Shown here: one piece after another, positions 1 to 10,699 of the stretch
Position numbering within the stretch: the first letter of the stretch is position 1
How the letters are laid out: every line of letters begins with the position of its first letter
Source of the DNA: Serpula lacrymans var. lacrymans S7.9
Taxonomy: Eukaryota; Basidiomycota; Agaricomycetes; Boletales; Serpulaceae
Direction of reading: 5' to 3'
NCBI RefSeq assembly: GCF_000218685.1
Contig: NW_006763307.1
Span: 656,507 to 720,506 of the forward strand
Length of the DNA stretch: 64,000 nt
The notes under the pieces: generated by a model
Seen by the model: the letters and a program-made list of their open reading frames with translations, nothing else
Told to the model about the DNA's origin: nothing
The model's database searches: none
Translations under genes and position numbers: made by a program

Positions 1-690
1 CGATAACTGGTGAGTGGATCCTGTATTTTGCGTACACCCAGACTAATATTGGGCCGATATGTACTCCAGTGTATTGTAATGAGCTGGTCGGAATGCATGT
101 GAAGGACCCTTCGAATATCTCGAAGCATATTAGTTGTAAATGTAGCAGACACTATCAAGAAGGGGATATTGGGAGGCAAGTAGTACCTCATGCGGCCCAG
201 TTCTCGAAGTGCGGCTGCTGCAGGAGCCTCTCAAATTCACCTGCAGGCTTCATAGCCTGCTCAGGGCTAATAATCACTGCTCGGTATGCAAGCTTGCCTA
301 TGGCCTACAAATGTCAAGTTACATGATTCCCTCATAATGTCATGAAGCTGACTTACTCTAAAATTTGCGGATGTAGCTGTGTCTGAATGGATGGCTATGG
401 CATTAATGCTCACTCTTGCCAGAGTCTGAACATTTTGCTGTCCAAGTAAGTTTAATGCTGTTACTATGATTTGTATGCCTTTCGGCCTGAGTATTAGCGG
501 CATCATAAATGCCAGTGTTTTGCCCAGACCAGTCCCTGCGTTCAATATAACATCAGCACCTCCTTTGGCAAGTGCTTGCCCCACTTTGGCCTGCCAGAGG
601 CATAGGACCCTAGCTTGCACTGGGTAATCCTACGGATGTCAGTCAAGGAGTTTAAATCAACTCCTACCTGTCCATCACAAGGCTCCATCA
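1..690 (-). pseudogene. Decayed RecQ/DEAD-type helicase fragment, open at the left edge
   Basis: Read on the minus strand, the sequence keeps a Walker A motif (NAGTGLGKT, about 500-525) in a block resembling the N-terminal helicase core. A second block at about 1-150 contains the SAT motif (LIVSATF) followed by a stretch resembling the start of the second helicase domain. Between them the segment that should carry the DEAD/DEAH motif II is missing: the sequence jumps from EFERLLQQPHFENWAA (about 150-215) to MRYYLPP. The reading frame also shifts near 600-620, and stop codons interrupt the copy. Family knowledge: such RecQ-like helicases are often multicopy in basidiomycete genomes. I infer a non-functional relic with no ATPase coupling. 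How it continues to the left is unknown. Confidence 0.7.
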
Positions 691-1033
691 GTTGAGTACT
701 TGTAGATAAAATTAGTAATTGTACTGTAATTTGAAAAATGATTAACATTTTTCAATGTCCGACAGTGATGCTCGTCACTGTCACTGTGGCGAGCCTTTGC
801 TTACCAATGTTAATTTGCAACCGCTGTGGAGAGAGAGCGAGGAATAAAGTTGTGCTGACTTTGAATTATTATCTTATCATATCTAATCTCATCATTATTT
901 TGTGGCTCTAGGATTAAGTCCTCCTCTCGAAACAGTGGCTGTGGAGGAGCCTGCAAACAACTATGGTCTGCACCGTACGCGTGAGAAAGTGGCAACTAAC
1001 AGAATACCACGACCTGACGATATACTTAGTATT
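691..1033. other. Intergenic, no gene seen
   Basis: AT-leaning sequence upstream of the helicase relic, ending where repeat copy A begins. No supported reading frame, RNA gene or repeat terminus was recognised. Confidence 0.4.
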
Positions 1034-4000
1034 GCAACAGTTGCAGTGCACCACTGGCACCAGGGTTTGCACAGCGGTGCTCTGATCATCTCACAATGAC
1101 ATCACTTCATACCGGGACCAACCATGCAGAGCATCATGATCATATGATTCTAGCCCGGTAAGCAGGGCTGCTATTATTAGGGACTCGGATGATATCTGTC
1201 ACGGTAAAGCTAGTCAATCATTTCAAGTTCATAAGGTTGTCCTGGATGAGTGATTGCAGATTTTCAGGTTGCTGGGGTGGGTGTGGTCTTGCAGGATTCG
1301 TGAAATCATTAATCCTACGTAGGCTCTTACATGCATTGTTCTTCACGGTGGCCTCTCATCACAACAGCCTTCTTGTACTTATCGAAACAATCATAATCAG
1401 CACTGGCGCTTCTCAACATTAATAGTCTATGGTTGTGACAGCGAAGATGCTGGAATCCCGCTAGGTTTCGTATAAAGGTGAGCATTAGGTTGGTTAAGAG
1501 TTTTGCAAACTTCGCTCATCTGGCCTGGCAGGCAAATAATATGTCAGCCACTTCTCCATCGTTCCTTTGGGGCTTGCGGGTCTCCGGGGTGAGTGCCGTG
1601 GATTCAATAATGCCTGGCGTAAATTAACTTCTATGTTTAGTGTTTCAATGGTTTGTGTGTTGTTCAAGTCTTTTAATCAAGCTGCTCATCTTGGTTCGTT
1701 GTAACCACAGTCGCCGGTTTTGCAATTTTGGTGAGAGGACTGAAGTATGTCGACGTGCTGGTGTTTTGACGCAGCATTGATAGGTATATGATCATTGTAT
1801 CACGCTGGAGACTGAGGTGATTATGGGCTCTGTTGTGCTGACTAGTAAGACACTGATCATAAATTTGATATAGATACGCTGGATTTGGGGGACTCGTTGG
1901 AATACTACACGAATCACATTTACTGTTGCACGATATTTACCGTTCATAGCTGCAGCATTGAACATATGTTGTAGGTTTCTCTTGATTTATTCATACGCGC
2001 TACATCTTACGATGTATTTCGCCAGCTAGTATGCTAACCCTTACAAGAAATGTCAGTGCAATCATTTTATTAGTCTTCAAGTTGAGTAACTTCCTTCGGC
2101 AGTGTGGACTATTAAAAGAGGTTTTGCTCAGTAAGTAGACAATCTTTCAAAGTAACAACAGATTTTCACTGGCATACAAAAAAAGTTTCAAACATCTTGG
2201 GAACTGCTGCAGCAGAAGGTCACTTGCGCCAAATTACTTGTCTTATATTCAATTTCTGACTCGTACACCAGTTTTATTGATTCAGCGTACTTATATATTC
2301 TGGAATGGTACTAAGAATTTGCTTGCTTGGCTTCTTGGGTTTGCTTTGGTATGGTATCATGCCTATGCATCGAAGATTTCCTACTCATACTGAGTTCCAG
2401 ATCTTAGTCCTGACGGTTTTTATTCTCCCGACTGAACTTGAAAAATATGCTCCAGCTGGCTACAGTATGTCGTCTCGTTTCTAGATGTTCGGTTGAGTCT
2501 GATGATAGATATAAAGTAAATCATGACGGTTGTTTATTTACTAGCAGCAGAGAGACGGCAGTAATATATGGTGCGTTGTTACTGTATGAATTCGGTGAGT
2601 TTCTGCTTCTCATTCTATCAACGCATTTCATGGTTGAGTATCCGTTGGCAGTGATGCTATGTTTGATTGTATGCAGCCCCATGACTGTGAATATTTATCG
2701 CGACATCATAATGTACATTAGTTGTATCGTCTGTGAGGTTGCACCCCGATTTTTTCTTACTGCTATTGATGGTTGGATTTACAGTGGTTACACTGATCGA
2801 CCTAATTGTGACTGCCCTCGCCCCTGTGAGTCCTATGTTATGTTTGCTGGTGATGTAATAGGACTCATTTAAATTACACCAGGTTGCATACACCTCTGCA
2901 ATTGTGACGTGCATCCTTGCAGTATCCACCACCATATTTTCTGACATGAAATACACAGGTTACAGTCCACAATGCATAGCGTCCTCTCATCTCGTGTGCT
3001 GTTTGACCTCCGGCGAACGGAAGCCCTAGAGTCTCAAACTCTGGTCCACTGATATTTGAAGGCCTCAACACATGTATTGATCTTAGCAGAATGTTTTTGC
3101 AGATACCTGAAGAACCTCTTCCAGAAGTCTGCATGAACAACCCCTTTGTATCCTATGATTATGAACCCACCCACTTGTTATGATGTCGTATTTTGCATTT
3201 AAAGCACATGCTGGTCCTCAAACCTGCCTACAAGATAGATATTGTTACGCAGGTAGCCATTTGTCGTATACAAAAATACTTTGAATATCACACAGTTACT
3301 ATGCTATATCATGTGTCTTTCTTCTTTCTTTTGTTACTTGCCTATTCCGAATCAGGGCTAGGGCAGATATGTTATCGCAGATACTAGTGCATCCAGTATA
3401 CCCGGCTCGTCAAGACATATATGGTGCTCATGGCGTACAATTCTTGGCCGCTGCTGCAGAGATCGGGGTCAGGGTGCCGAATCATGTTGCTGCCAAAGTG
3501 AATAGCATAACATCTCGGGTCACACCTGAGCCAAAGCCGTAAGGAGTTCACACCTGTGGAATGGAAGATACAAATAACCGAAAGGAGAAAACAAGCACTT
3601 GAGCGCTTGAGAAAAGAGCCCGTCCGCCCATTGCGTAGCCCATTCACGAAACGTGATATCAGGGCTTAAAATGCTGCACATGACGATCATTCTCTCTGTG
3701 ATTGGACACGCATAGCCCCCATCAGCCCATCTTCTCAAGGCAAGAAGCATGAGTTCAAAAAGCGGTGTATGAAGGTGTAGAAGCAAGATAACTCACCAGT
3801 ACCCAGCCACTGGGATTCCTAAGAATCCCTATTCCGATGGGAAAAACGCGATCGATGTACCAAACCACTGGGTCCTTCGTAATTGCCCCGAGGAGTCTTG
3901 ACACGGTCAGGCAATGGCATATCGTGATACTTGATTGGATGATGGTTTGTATAGAGACAAGATATCCGTTGCCTTTTCCCTTGTTCAAGCAAGCAAAAAC

Positions 4001-4614
4001 ATCAAATATGACATGTTTCTCCATTGGAGTCAAAAGCAACATTGGATATCGATAATCGAGAGCTACCAGCCTACATGCGATCCGGGGGACTATATGCGGG
4101 ACATTTGCAATCTCAGACTTGTTGGTCCTTGTGGTGGCACATGGAAGCTTAGAACTGTGGTTCTTATATGTGGTTCTTCATCGACAAAACCCGAGAGCGT
4201 GATGCGTGATGTCCTTCATGGGTAATTTGTTGTGCGAGTCTGGAGAACTGTTTTTGATTCAAGTGTGAGACGCGTGTGAGAAATGTGAGACACGGGTAGA
4301 TGCAGGACTCGGAAGGTATGAGCCAAGGTTCATGATGTTCATATTGGAAATGAGCGGTATGTTATAGAAAAGGTGATGGTGAAGAAAGAGAAATTATTGA
4401 ATGACAATCCGTTGCATATTGGTAGGACCTTTGGGCTTCAAAGCTTCAAAGTCCAGGTTGTTGTTCAAACCGATTCTCCAAGGTAAAACAGTAATGGTTG
4501 AGAAGTGATGCAGGAAGGTGCAGAAGTAGGATACACAGCAGTAGGCCGAATATCCCGATTCCACAGGAATGGGCTGTCCTGATATTGATTGATCCACTCC
4601 AAGAGTTCATCGTT
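1034..4614. repeat. Unclassified long interspersed repeat, copy A
   Basis: This stretch aligns over nearly its whole length with 35128-38700 (copy C), and its first ~2.3 kb aligns with 6696-9008 (copy B). All three start at the same sequence (CAGTTGCAGTGCACC) with unrelated DNA to the left, so this is a true repeat end. Copies differ by many small indels and substitutions. Each has several 60-140 codon open stretches on both strands, none shared in one frame by all three without stops, and none with motifs I recognise. It could be a decayed transposon or a segmentally duplicated dead gene. No LTRs, terminal inverted repeats or reverse-transcriptase motifs were seen. Confidence 0.7.
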
Positions 4615-4632
4615 GGGGGGGGGGGGGGGGGG
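4615..4632. repeat. 18-base poly-G run
   Basis: Eighteen consecutive G residues sit just beyond the end of copy A homology and before the coiled-coil gene. The run may mark a repeat junction or an assembly weak point. Confidence 0.9.
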
Positions 4633-4779
4633 AAATCCAGGCGGTAGATCAAGTTACCCTACTCTAATCCTACTCTAGGATGCATGATCGAGCCAGATGA
4701 AACGAAAAGGTAGTGCGAATGGTACAGGAGGAGACGATTTAATGGCACACTGAGTCTTGATAAAAGTTAACAAAAGAAG

Positions 4780-5332
4780 GGTGATTAGAAGTAACGGGCT
4801 TGTCAATGACTTACCATCTTCATCTGGTTTCCGTTTCTTCTTCTTTTTCTTGAGCTCATCCGTTTATCTGAAAATGTTGTGTTGTTAGGCTTATGAGGCG
4901 ATCATTCTTTCACAAAAGGATATGCCAGTAAATGCTGAATTTGAAAGAATGTACATTTGTGAATAATGATCGAAAACCGCGATGACACTTAGCATATAAA
5001 ATACACCCACACCCACACTCTTGTTTGACCTTGTCAATAGCCCTAGCTTTTCCTTTCTCCCGCAATATTGTTTCATAGAGATCTTCAATAACCTTCAGGT
5101 CTTCGCCAGCCATCTTTGCCCTTTTCATCATCTTCTGCTTCATATTCTTCAATTCCAAAAGTAGGTTCTCCAGTTCTTTGGTTGGAGAAACGGCTTCGGA
5201 TTTGCTGGAGCCTGAGATGGTGATGTTGGTGGGTGGTGGTGGATTGAAGGCGCCATCTTTGTAGCGCACAGATGAGTGGTGGTGGTGATAGTATACAGAC
5301 AGAGAGCGAGTGCAGTCAGTGACGTCGAACAT
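4780..5332 (-). CDS. Short coiled-coil, lysine-rich protein; model incomplete
   Basis: An open reading frame begins with ATG at 5332 on the minus strand. It has a His-rich stretch, a proline run, then an amphipathic helical segment (ELENLLLELKNMKQKMMKRAK, about residues 53-73, and VIEDLYETILREK) typical of a coiled coil. After about residue 105 the frame becomes Cys-rich and intron-like (repeated GTGTGGGT at about 5005-5030). A pyrimidine-rich acceptor lies at about 4868, followed by a Lys/Arg-rich block and a good donor (GTAAGT) at 4814. The continuation would fall in the poly-G run and repeat copy A, so the 3' end is probably lost. The helix vaguely resembles the N-terminal region of Sgf29-type proteins of the SAGA complex, but this is a weak guess. 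No catalytic motif is visible. Confidence 0.4.
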
Positions 5333-5487
5333 TCACTGGTGTTTGAGGTCCTGCATGTCAAAAAGAAAATCAGTCGCTAGCTGAGGGGCTTTGAGCGCCC
5401 TGTTTTCCAGTATCGAATCGAGTCAGAGCTGCTCGCCTCTCGATTCGACTCCCAGGATCTCCGCCCCACCAATCCTGCTACTTGAGC

Positions 5488-6330
5488 ATGTACATTAGGC
5501 CAGTCCATGCTGTTCTTCAGCACCACACCCTCCGATCTTTGTGAGTCTGCTTATTGCAAGTCTGCACTTCTTAACACTCAAGTACTCATGAACGGGGATC
5601 TTAATTCGCACTCAGCATAAGAGGCAACCCCCTCGGCATTCTCACCACAGGTATCGTGCACCCCAATATGCCCTTCCTTCAATCCTCGCACATCCCATTC
5701 CTCATCGATGACCCATCCTCAGCGGACACCAACGATCTCGGCGCCCTGCGCGGGCACATCGCCCTAGCAAACCCCCAAGCCAAAGCCCTCATCGCCGCCG
5801 CCCTCGTCGCCCCGTCCGCCTCCCCAGGAAAGGGCACACTCCCCGACGAAGTCCTCGTGCTCTTCACAGGCACACCGCAGGCCTACATCACTCCCAGCCT
5901 ATACACAGAGACGAAGCCCGCAACAGGCAAGGTCGTGCCCACATGGGACTACGTCGCCGTGCAGGCGTACGGGCGCGTGACGGTGTATCACCACCGCCAC
6001 GGGGATGACGCCGCCAGCAGGGAGGAGACCGACAGTTTCCTGCAGAAGGCAGTGGGCGATCTGACAAATTTCGCAGAGCGCGATGTGGCGCGGAAGGAGG
6101 AAGGGCGGGAGTGGAAGGTCGGAGATGCGCCTGAGAGCTACGTGAATGCGCTCAAGAGGGCGATTATTGGGATCGAGATCAAGCTCACGCGGTTGGAGGG
6201 GCGATGGAAAATGGGGCAGGAGCTGAGCGAGGGCGATCGGAAGGGCGTCGTGGATGGGATGCGGGCGCTTGGGACGGACGTGGGCGGGGAGATTGCGAGT
6301 GTGGTTGAGGAGATGAGGAGGACGGTGTGA
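5488..6330 (+). CDS. PaiB-like FMN-binding (flavin reductase/split-barrel) protein
   Basis: Two exons, 5488-5540 and 5616-6330, give a 255-residue protein. The intron (GTGAGT...CTCAG) is needed to supply the conserved start, MYIRPVHAVL, and the NPLGILTT strand before SSHIPFLID. Family knowledge: PaiB was described as a negative regulator of sporulation genes in Bacillus and belongs to the FMN-binding split-barrel fold. Fungal members are mostly uncharacterised flavin-dependent oxidoreductase-like proteins. Visible family features are the SSHIPF motif (about residues 40-45), LRGHIALANPQ (about 61-71), the acidic/GTP-like LVLFTGTPQAYITPS strand (about 96-110) and WDYVAVQAYG (about 124-133). Length is slightly above the bacterial ~205. 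The coding part is clearly more GC-rich than its flanks. It has no signal peptide, so it is likely cytosolic. Confidence 0.85.
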
Positions 6331-6695
6331 TACCCTTTCGGAAAGAGTGGGTTTTGGTGGTGTGTTCGTGGCTCGGAGGCCGAGTGTTGGAAGGAGGCGT
6401 ACACCCCAGTTGTCGTCACATCGCCTTCTTGGCAATTCACCGACCTATGTCATCATGACATTCACCCGTGTATGTTATCCAAAGGTCATAGCACACAGTT
6501 GCGATTGCGACCATGGGCATTTAGGCGATGTGGGTGTCTGGAAAGGAAGTCTCGACGACGTCAGGGAAGTATGGCGAGGCTGGACATGCCAAATTGATTA
6601 TGCTGTCGCAAAAAAATGGCTAGTGAACTAGGAATTGGATTCAACTTACTTCTGAGGGTCAAGGAAGCTAAGTCAGTGTGTGGAGCGGGCATGAT
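6331..6695. other. Intergenic between the PaiB-like gene and repeat copy B
   Basis: 3' flank of the PaiB-like gene. No further gene or RNA was recognised before the repeat begins at about 6696. Confidence 0.4.
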
Positions 6696-9013
6696 GTCAG
6701 TTGCAGTGCACCAGGGTTTGCACAGCGGTACTCTGATCATCTCACAATGACATCACTTCATACCGGGACCAACCATGCATAGCATCCATATGATTCTAGC
6801 CCGGTAAGCAGGGCTGCTATTATTAGGGACTCGGATGATAAAGCTAGTTAATCTTTCAAGTTCATACAGGTTGTGTTCCTGGAGCAGTGATTGCAGATTT
6901 TCAGGTTGCTGAGGTGGATGTGGTCTTGCAGGATTCATGAATTTGTTAAATCCTACGTAGGCTCTTACATGCATCGTTCTTCACGGTGGCCTCTCATCAC
7001 AACAGCCTTGTTGTACTAGTACTTCTTGAAACAATCATAATCAGCACTGGCACCCAGGTTAGCTTCTCAACATTAATAGTCTATGATCGTGACAGCGAAG
7101 ATGCTGGAATCCCGCTAGGTTTCGTATAAAGGTGAGCATTAGGTTGGTTAAGAGTTTTGCAAACTTCGCTCATCTGGCCTGGCAGGCAAATAATATGTCA
7201 GCCACTTCTCCATCGTTCCTTTGGGGCTTGCGGGTCTCCAGCGTGAGTGCCGCGGATTCAATAACGCCTGGTGTAAATTAACGTCTATGTTTAGTGTTTC
7301 AATGGTTTGTGTGTTGTTCAAGTCTTTTAATCAAGCTGCTCATCTTGGTTCGTTGTAACCGTAGTCGCTGGGTTTGCAATTTTGGTGAGAGGACTGTAGC
7401 ATGTCGACTATCGATGGTGTTTTGATACAGCATCAATAGGTATACGATTATTGTATCACAGTGCATACTGAGGTAACTATTGAGTTCTGTCGGACTGAGT
7501 AGCATATCGCTGACAAAATTTGCAATAGATGCGCTGCGTTTGGGGGACTCGATGGAATACTATACGAATCATATTTAATTTTGCACGGTATCTACCATTC
7601 GTAACTGCAGCATTGGACATGTATCGTAAGCTTCTTTCGGTTCATTCATATGCGCTACATCTTACAATGTGTTTGGACAGTTGCTACGGTAATCCATACG
7701 GGAAATGTCAGTGGAATCATTTTTATTAGTCTTCAACAATTTGAGTGACCTTCGTCGGTAGTGTGAACACCTCAGGGCGGCTTTGTCCAGTACGTAGACA
7801 ATCTTTTAAAGTAGCAACGGGTTGGTACTGACACACAAGAAAAGGTATCACCATCTTGGGAATTGTTGCTGCAGAAGGTCACTCGTGCCAAGTTAATCAT
7901 CCATGCCCATGTCCTAACTCATACACCAGTTTTACTAATCCAGCGTACTTATGTGTTCTGGAGCGGTAGCAAGAAATTTCTCGCACGGCTTCTTATATTT
8001 GCTTTAGTAGGATATTATGCCTATACATTGAAGAGTTCATGCTCATATCGAGTTCTAGTTCATAAGCCTGGCGGCTTTTATTGTCCCAACTGAACTTCAA
8101 AAATACGCTCCAGGTGGTTACGGTATGTCGCCTCGTCTCTAAGTGATTTTCGGTTGAGTTTGATAATAGATATGAAGTAAACTCCAATGATTGTTTGCTT
8201 ACCACCAGCAGAGAAAGCGCAATAGGATATGGTTTGTTGTTAATATATGAATTTGGCGAGTTTCGGCTTCTCATTCTATTAACGCATTTCATGACTAAGT
8301 ATCCGTTGGCAGTAATGCTATGTTTGATCGCACGCAGCCCCATGACTGTGAACATCTATCGCAACATCATAATGTACATTGGTTGTATCGTCTGTGAGGT
8401 TACACCCGACTTTTCCTTACTGATACTGATGGTTGGATTTTGCAGTGGTCACACTGATCAACCTGATTGTGACTGCCCTCGCTCCTGTGAGTCCTATTTT
8501 ACGTTTGTTGGTAGTGTAATAGGACTCATTTACATGATACCAGGTTGCATACACCTCTGCATTTTTAACGTGTGTCCCTGCAGTACCCACTACCATAGTC
8601 TCTGACATGAAATCCACAGGTTACAGTCCACAATGCATAGCATCCTCTCATCTCGTGTTCTGTTTGACCTTTGTCGAACGGAAGCCCTAGAGTATCAAAA
8701 TCTGGTCCAGTGATATTCGAAGGCCTCAATACATGTATAGATATTGTCAAAATGTTGTTGCAGATGCCTGAAGAACCTCCCGCGGGGGTCTGCATGATCA
8801 ACCCGTCTGTATCCTATTATTATGAACTCATTTGCTATGCTGTCGTATTCTGCACTAACGTGCACGCTGGTCCTCAAACCTGCCTATGAGATAGATATCG
8901 TTTTGCAGGTGGCCATTGATATTTGTCGTATACAAAAATAATTTGAATATCACACAGTACTCAAAGTCGTGTCTTTCTCCTTACTTTTGTCACTTGTCTC
9001 AGACGCTAGTGTA
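6696..9013. repeat. Unclassified long interspersed repeat, copy B (left part)
   Basis: Homologous in order to copies A (1034 on) and C (35128 on). At 9013 the homology stops in the middle of the unit and resumes at 29758, exactly where copia-A ends. In uninterrupted copy C (about 37459-37475) the two flanks are contiguous. Copy B is therefore the landing site of the transposon stack. Bases 9009-9013 (GTGTA) and 29758-29762 (GTGCA) are the probable 5-bp target duplication with one change. Confidence 0.75.
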
Positions 9014-9228
9014 TGACAAAACCGGATAAACCCGGTCTCTGCCAAAGCAGCCATTGTTCTCCATGGAGCATAGCCACCACTCCATGGAGTAACCATTGTT
9101 CTCCTAGGAGTCATTATACTGTAGCGAGTAGCACCTCCGACTATAAGTAGTAGGGGGTTTAGTATAGGAATACCTCAGTTGTTTCTATAGCCTCTCGGGC
9201 AGCGGCTGAGTTTCACTTAGTTTTATTG
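9014..9228 (+). repeat. Copia-A 5' LTR
   Basis: Starts TGACAAAACC and ends near TTTTATTG. It contains the palindromes CTCCATGGAG (twice) and CTCCTAGGAG and a TATA-like ACTATAAGTAG at about 9140. It is shorter than the copia-B LTR (29938-30216) because an internal block with GTAAATAATAAAG is absent. It matches the split 3' LTR pieces at 18162-18275, 20966-21065 and 29656-29757. Confidence 0.85.
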
Positions 9229-9247
9229 GGTTATGAGCCCTGGTGCG
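9227..9247 (+). promoter_or_regulatory. Primer binding site for an initiator-Met tRNA half-molecule
   Basis: TGGGTTATGAGCCCTGG immediately follows the LTR. Its reverse complement contains GGGCTCATAACCC, the anticodon stem-loop with CAT characteristic of eukaryotic initiator methionine tRNA. This fits minus-strand priming by a tRNA fragment cut in the anticodon region, as known for Drosophila copia and Ty5, rather than by the tRNA 3' CCA end. Confidence 0.75.
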
Positions 9248-9297
9248 CAAAAGCTACACAGGAAATAATTCTTATTTGAAACGGCAACCTCGGAACC

Positions 9298-10100
9298 ATG
9301 ACCACAGCACGCGATACATCCGCATGTCCAGTCCTCACTGGACCCAACAATTTTCAGATATGGAAACTCCGGATCATCTCAAAGCTACGTCGGGAAAAAG
9401 TCCTCCAGGTTGTTACTGGAGAGGAGCTTAAGCCCTCACCAGGAAAACCTACCTCCTCGGAGGATCCTGAAATCACCTGATTACTTAAGGATGAGAAGGC
9501 ACATGGAATCATCCAGGACCACATCTCTGATGCCCTCCTAATGAGGACTGGAGACCTCACCAGCTTCAAGGAGTTATTTGATAAACTTGTCTCACTCCAT
9601 CAGACATCCAACATTGCCTCGGCCTTCTATTCATTCCAGCAACTCACCAAATTGTCCTGGGATGGGATATCACCTATCCAGGACCACATTGCAAAAATCT
9701 GGACAATTGATTCACACCTCTCCAGAATGAAACTAGGAGTTGATACCAAACTCATGGCTTTTGCTCTTCTCCAATCTCTCCCATGCACTCCTGAATGGCA
9801 AATATTTCAGTCATCAGTAATCAACACGATTGAAGAAAATAAACTTACCTTTGATGCAGTTGAGATCCGGATCACTGCAGAAGTTGCATGACAGTCAGGG
9901 AAGGCCCCTGGAGGTTCCGAATCAGCACTCAAATCCGAGGAGAAATGATGTAATTTCCACAAAGCCAAATCACACAACACCTTGGAGTGTTGAACACTTC
10001 AGTCAGCTGAAAAAGGTCAAAGGCAGAAGGAAAAGAGAAGGAAAAGGCAAATACAGCGGAGCAATCATCTGGATCTGACTCCGAGGAGGAACAGAGCCAT
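9298..10100 (+). pseudogene. Copia-A gag with in-frame stops
   Basis: From ATG 9298 one frame reads through typical copia gag sequence (FQIWKLRI near residue 21, then SFKELFDKLVSLHQ and LTKLSWDGISPIQDHIAKI). TGA codons fall at 9478-9480 and 9889-9891. Further on, a degraded zinc knuckle (CNFHKAKSHNTLEC) can be read at about 9950-9990 with one of the Cys ligands lost. Gag normally forms the virus-like particle. This copy would give only a 60-residue fragment. Confidence 0.75.
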
Positions 10101-10106
10101 ATTGCA

Positions 10107-10694
10107 TTGGAACATGTACATATTTCCAAGCCCCTTTCTAAACGCATTCAAGCTTACCTTGTGTCTGAACCCGATAAGACCAAAACAACAATCATTATTG
10201 ACTCCGGAGCAACATCCCACATGGTCCCTCACCGCTCCTGGTTTGAGCCAGGAACATACCATGTTCTGCATCCTCCGAGGACAATCAGTTTTGGGGATGA
10301 ATCCTCTGTAAATGCCATTGGCATTGGAACAGTATTCCTACAAGCAACTGTTGGCAAAAAGGACTACAATATTGCACTGTCAAATGTCTTACTTGTGCCA
10401 AACTTCACGTTAGCACTCGTCTCTGTCCACAAATTGTCCAAAACGGGGTTATCAACACTTTTTCCAGCAGGGTCAAACACTTGTGAAGTTCGGAAAAAGG
10501 AGGAACTTATCCTCACTGCGTTATACAAGCGAGGACTTTATCACATTCAAGCAAAACCCAAAATCAACCCGGAGTCAGCTTTTGCAGCAGTAGATGTAAA
10601 TTTACTGCACAGGAGAATGGGACACATTGGAATGTACCGCTTGCAACGAATGGTTACAAAAAGACAGCTCCAGGACATAGACACCCTTTTTTAG
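10107..10694 (+). pseudogene. Copia-A protease and start of integrase
   Basis: Contains the aspartic protease signature DSGATSHM (about 10200-10223) and, near the end, the His-His half of the integrase zinc domain (LLHRRMGH, about 10598-10622). The frame ends with a TAG at 10692-10694. The Cys-Cys half of the HHCC zinc domain is missing at the junction with the next frame, pointing to a small deletion between about 10690 and 10700. Confidence 0.8.
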
Positions 10695-10699
10695 GAAAA

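Noticed and set aside
2438..2872. Hydrophobic open frame in repeat copy A, also partly open in copies B and C
   Set aside because: Stops and indels fall at different places in each copy, both strands are equally open, and no motif or splice structure supports a protein.
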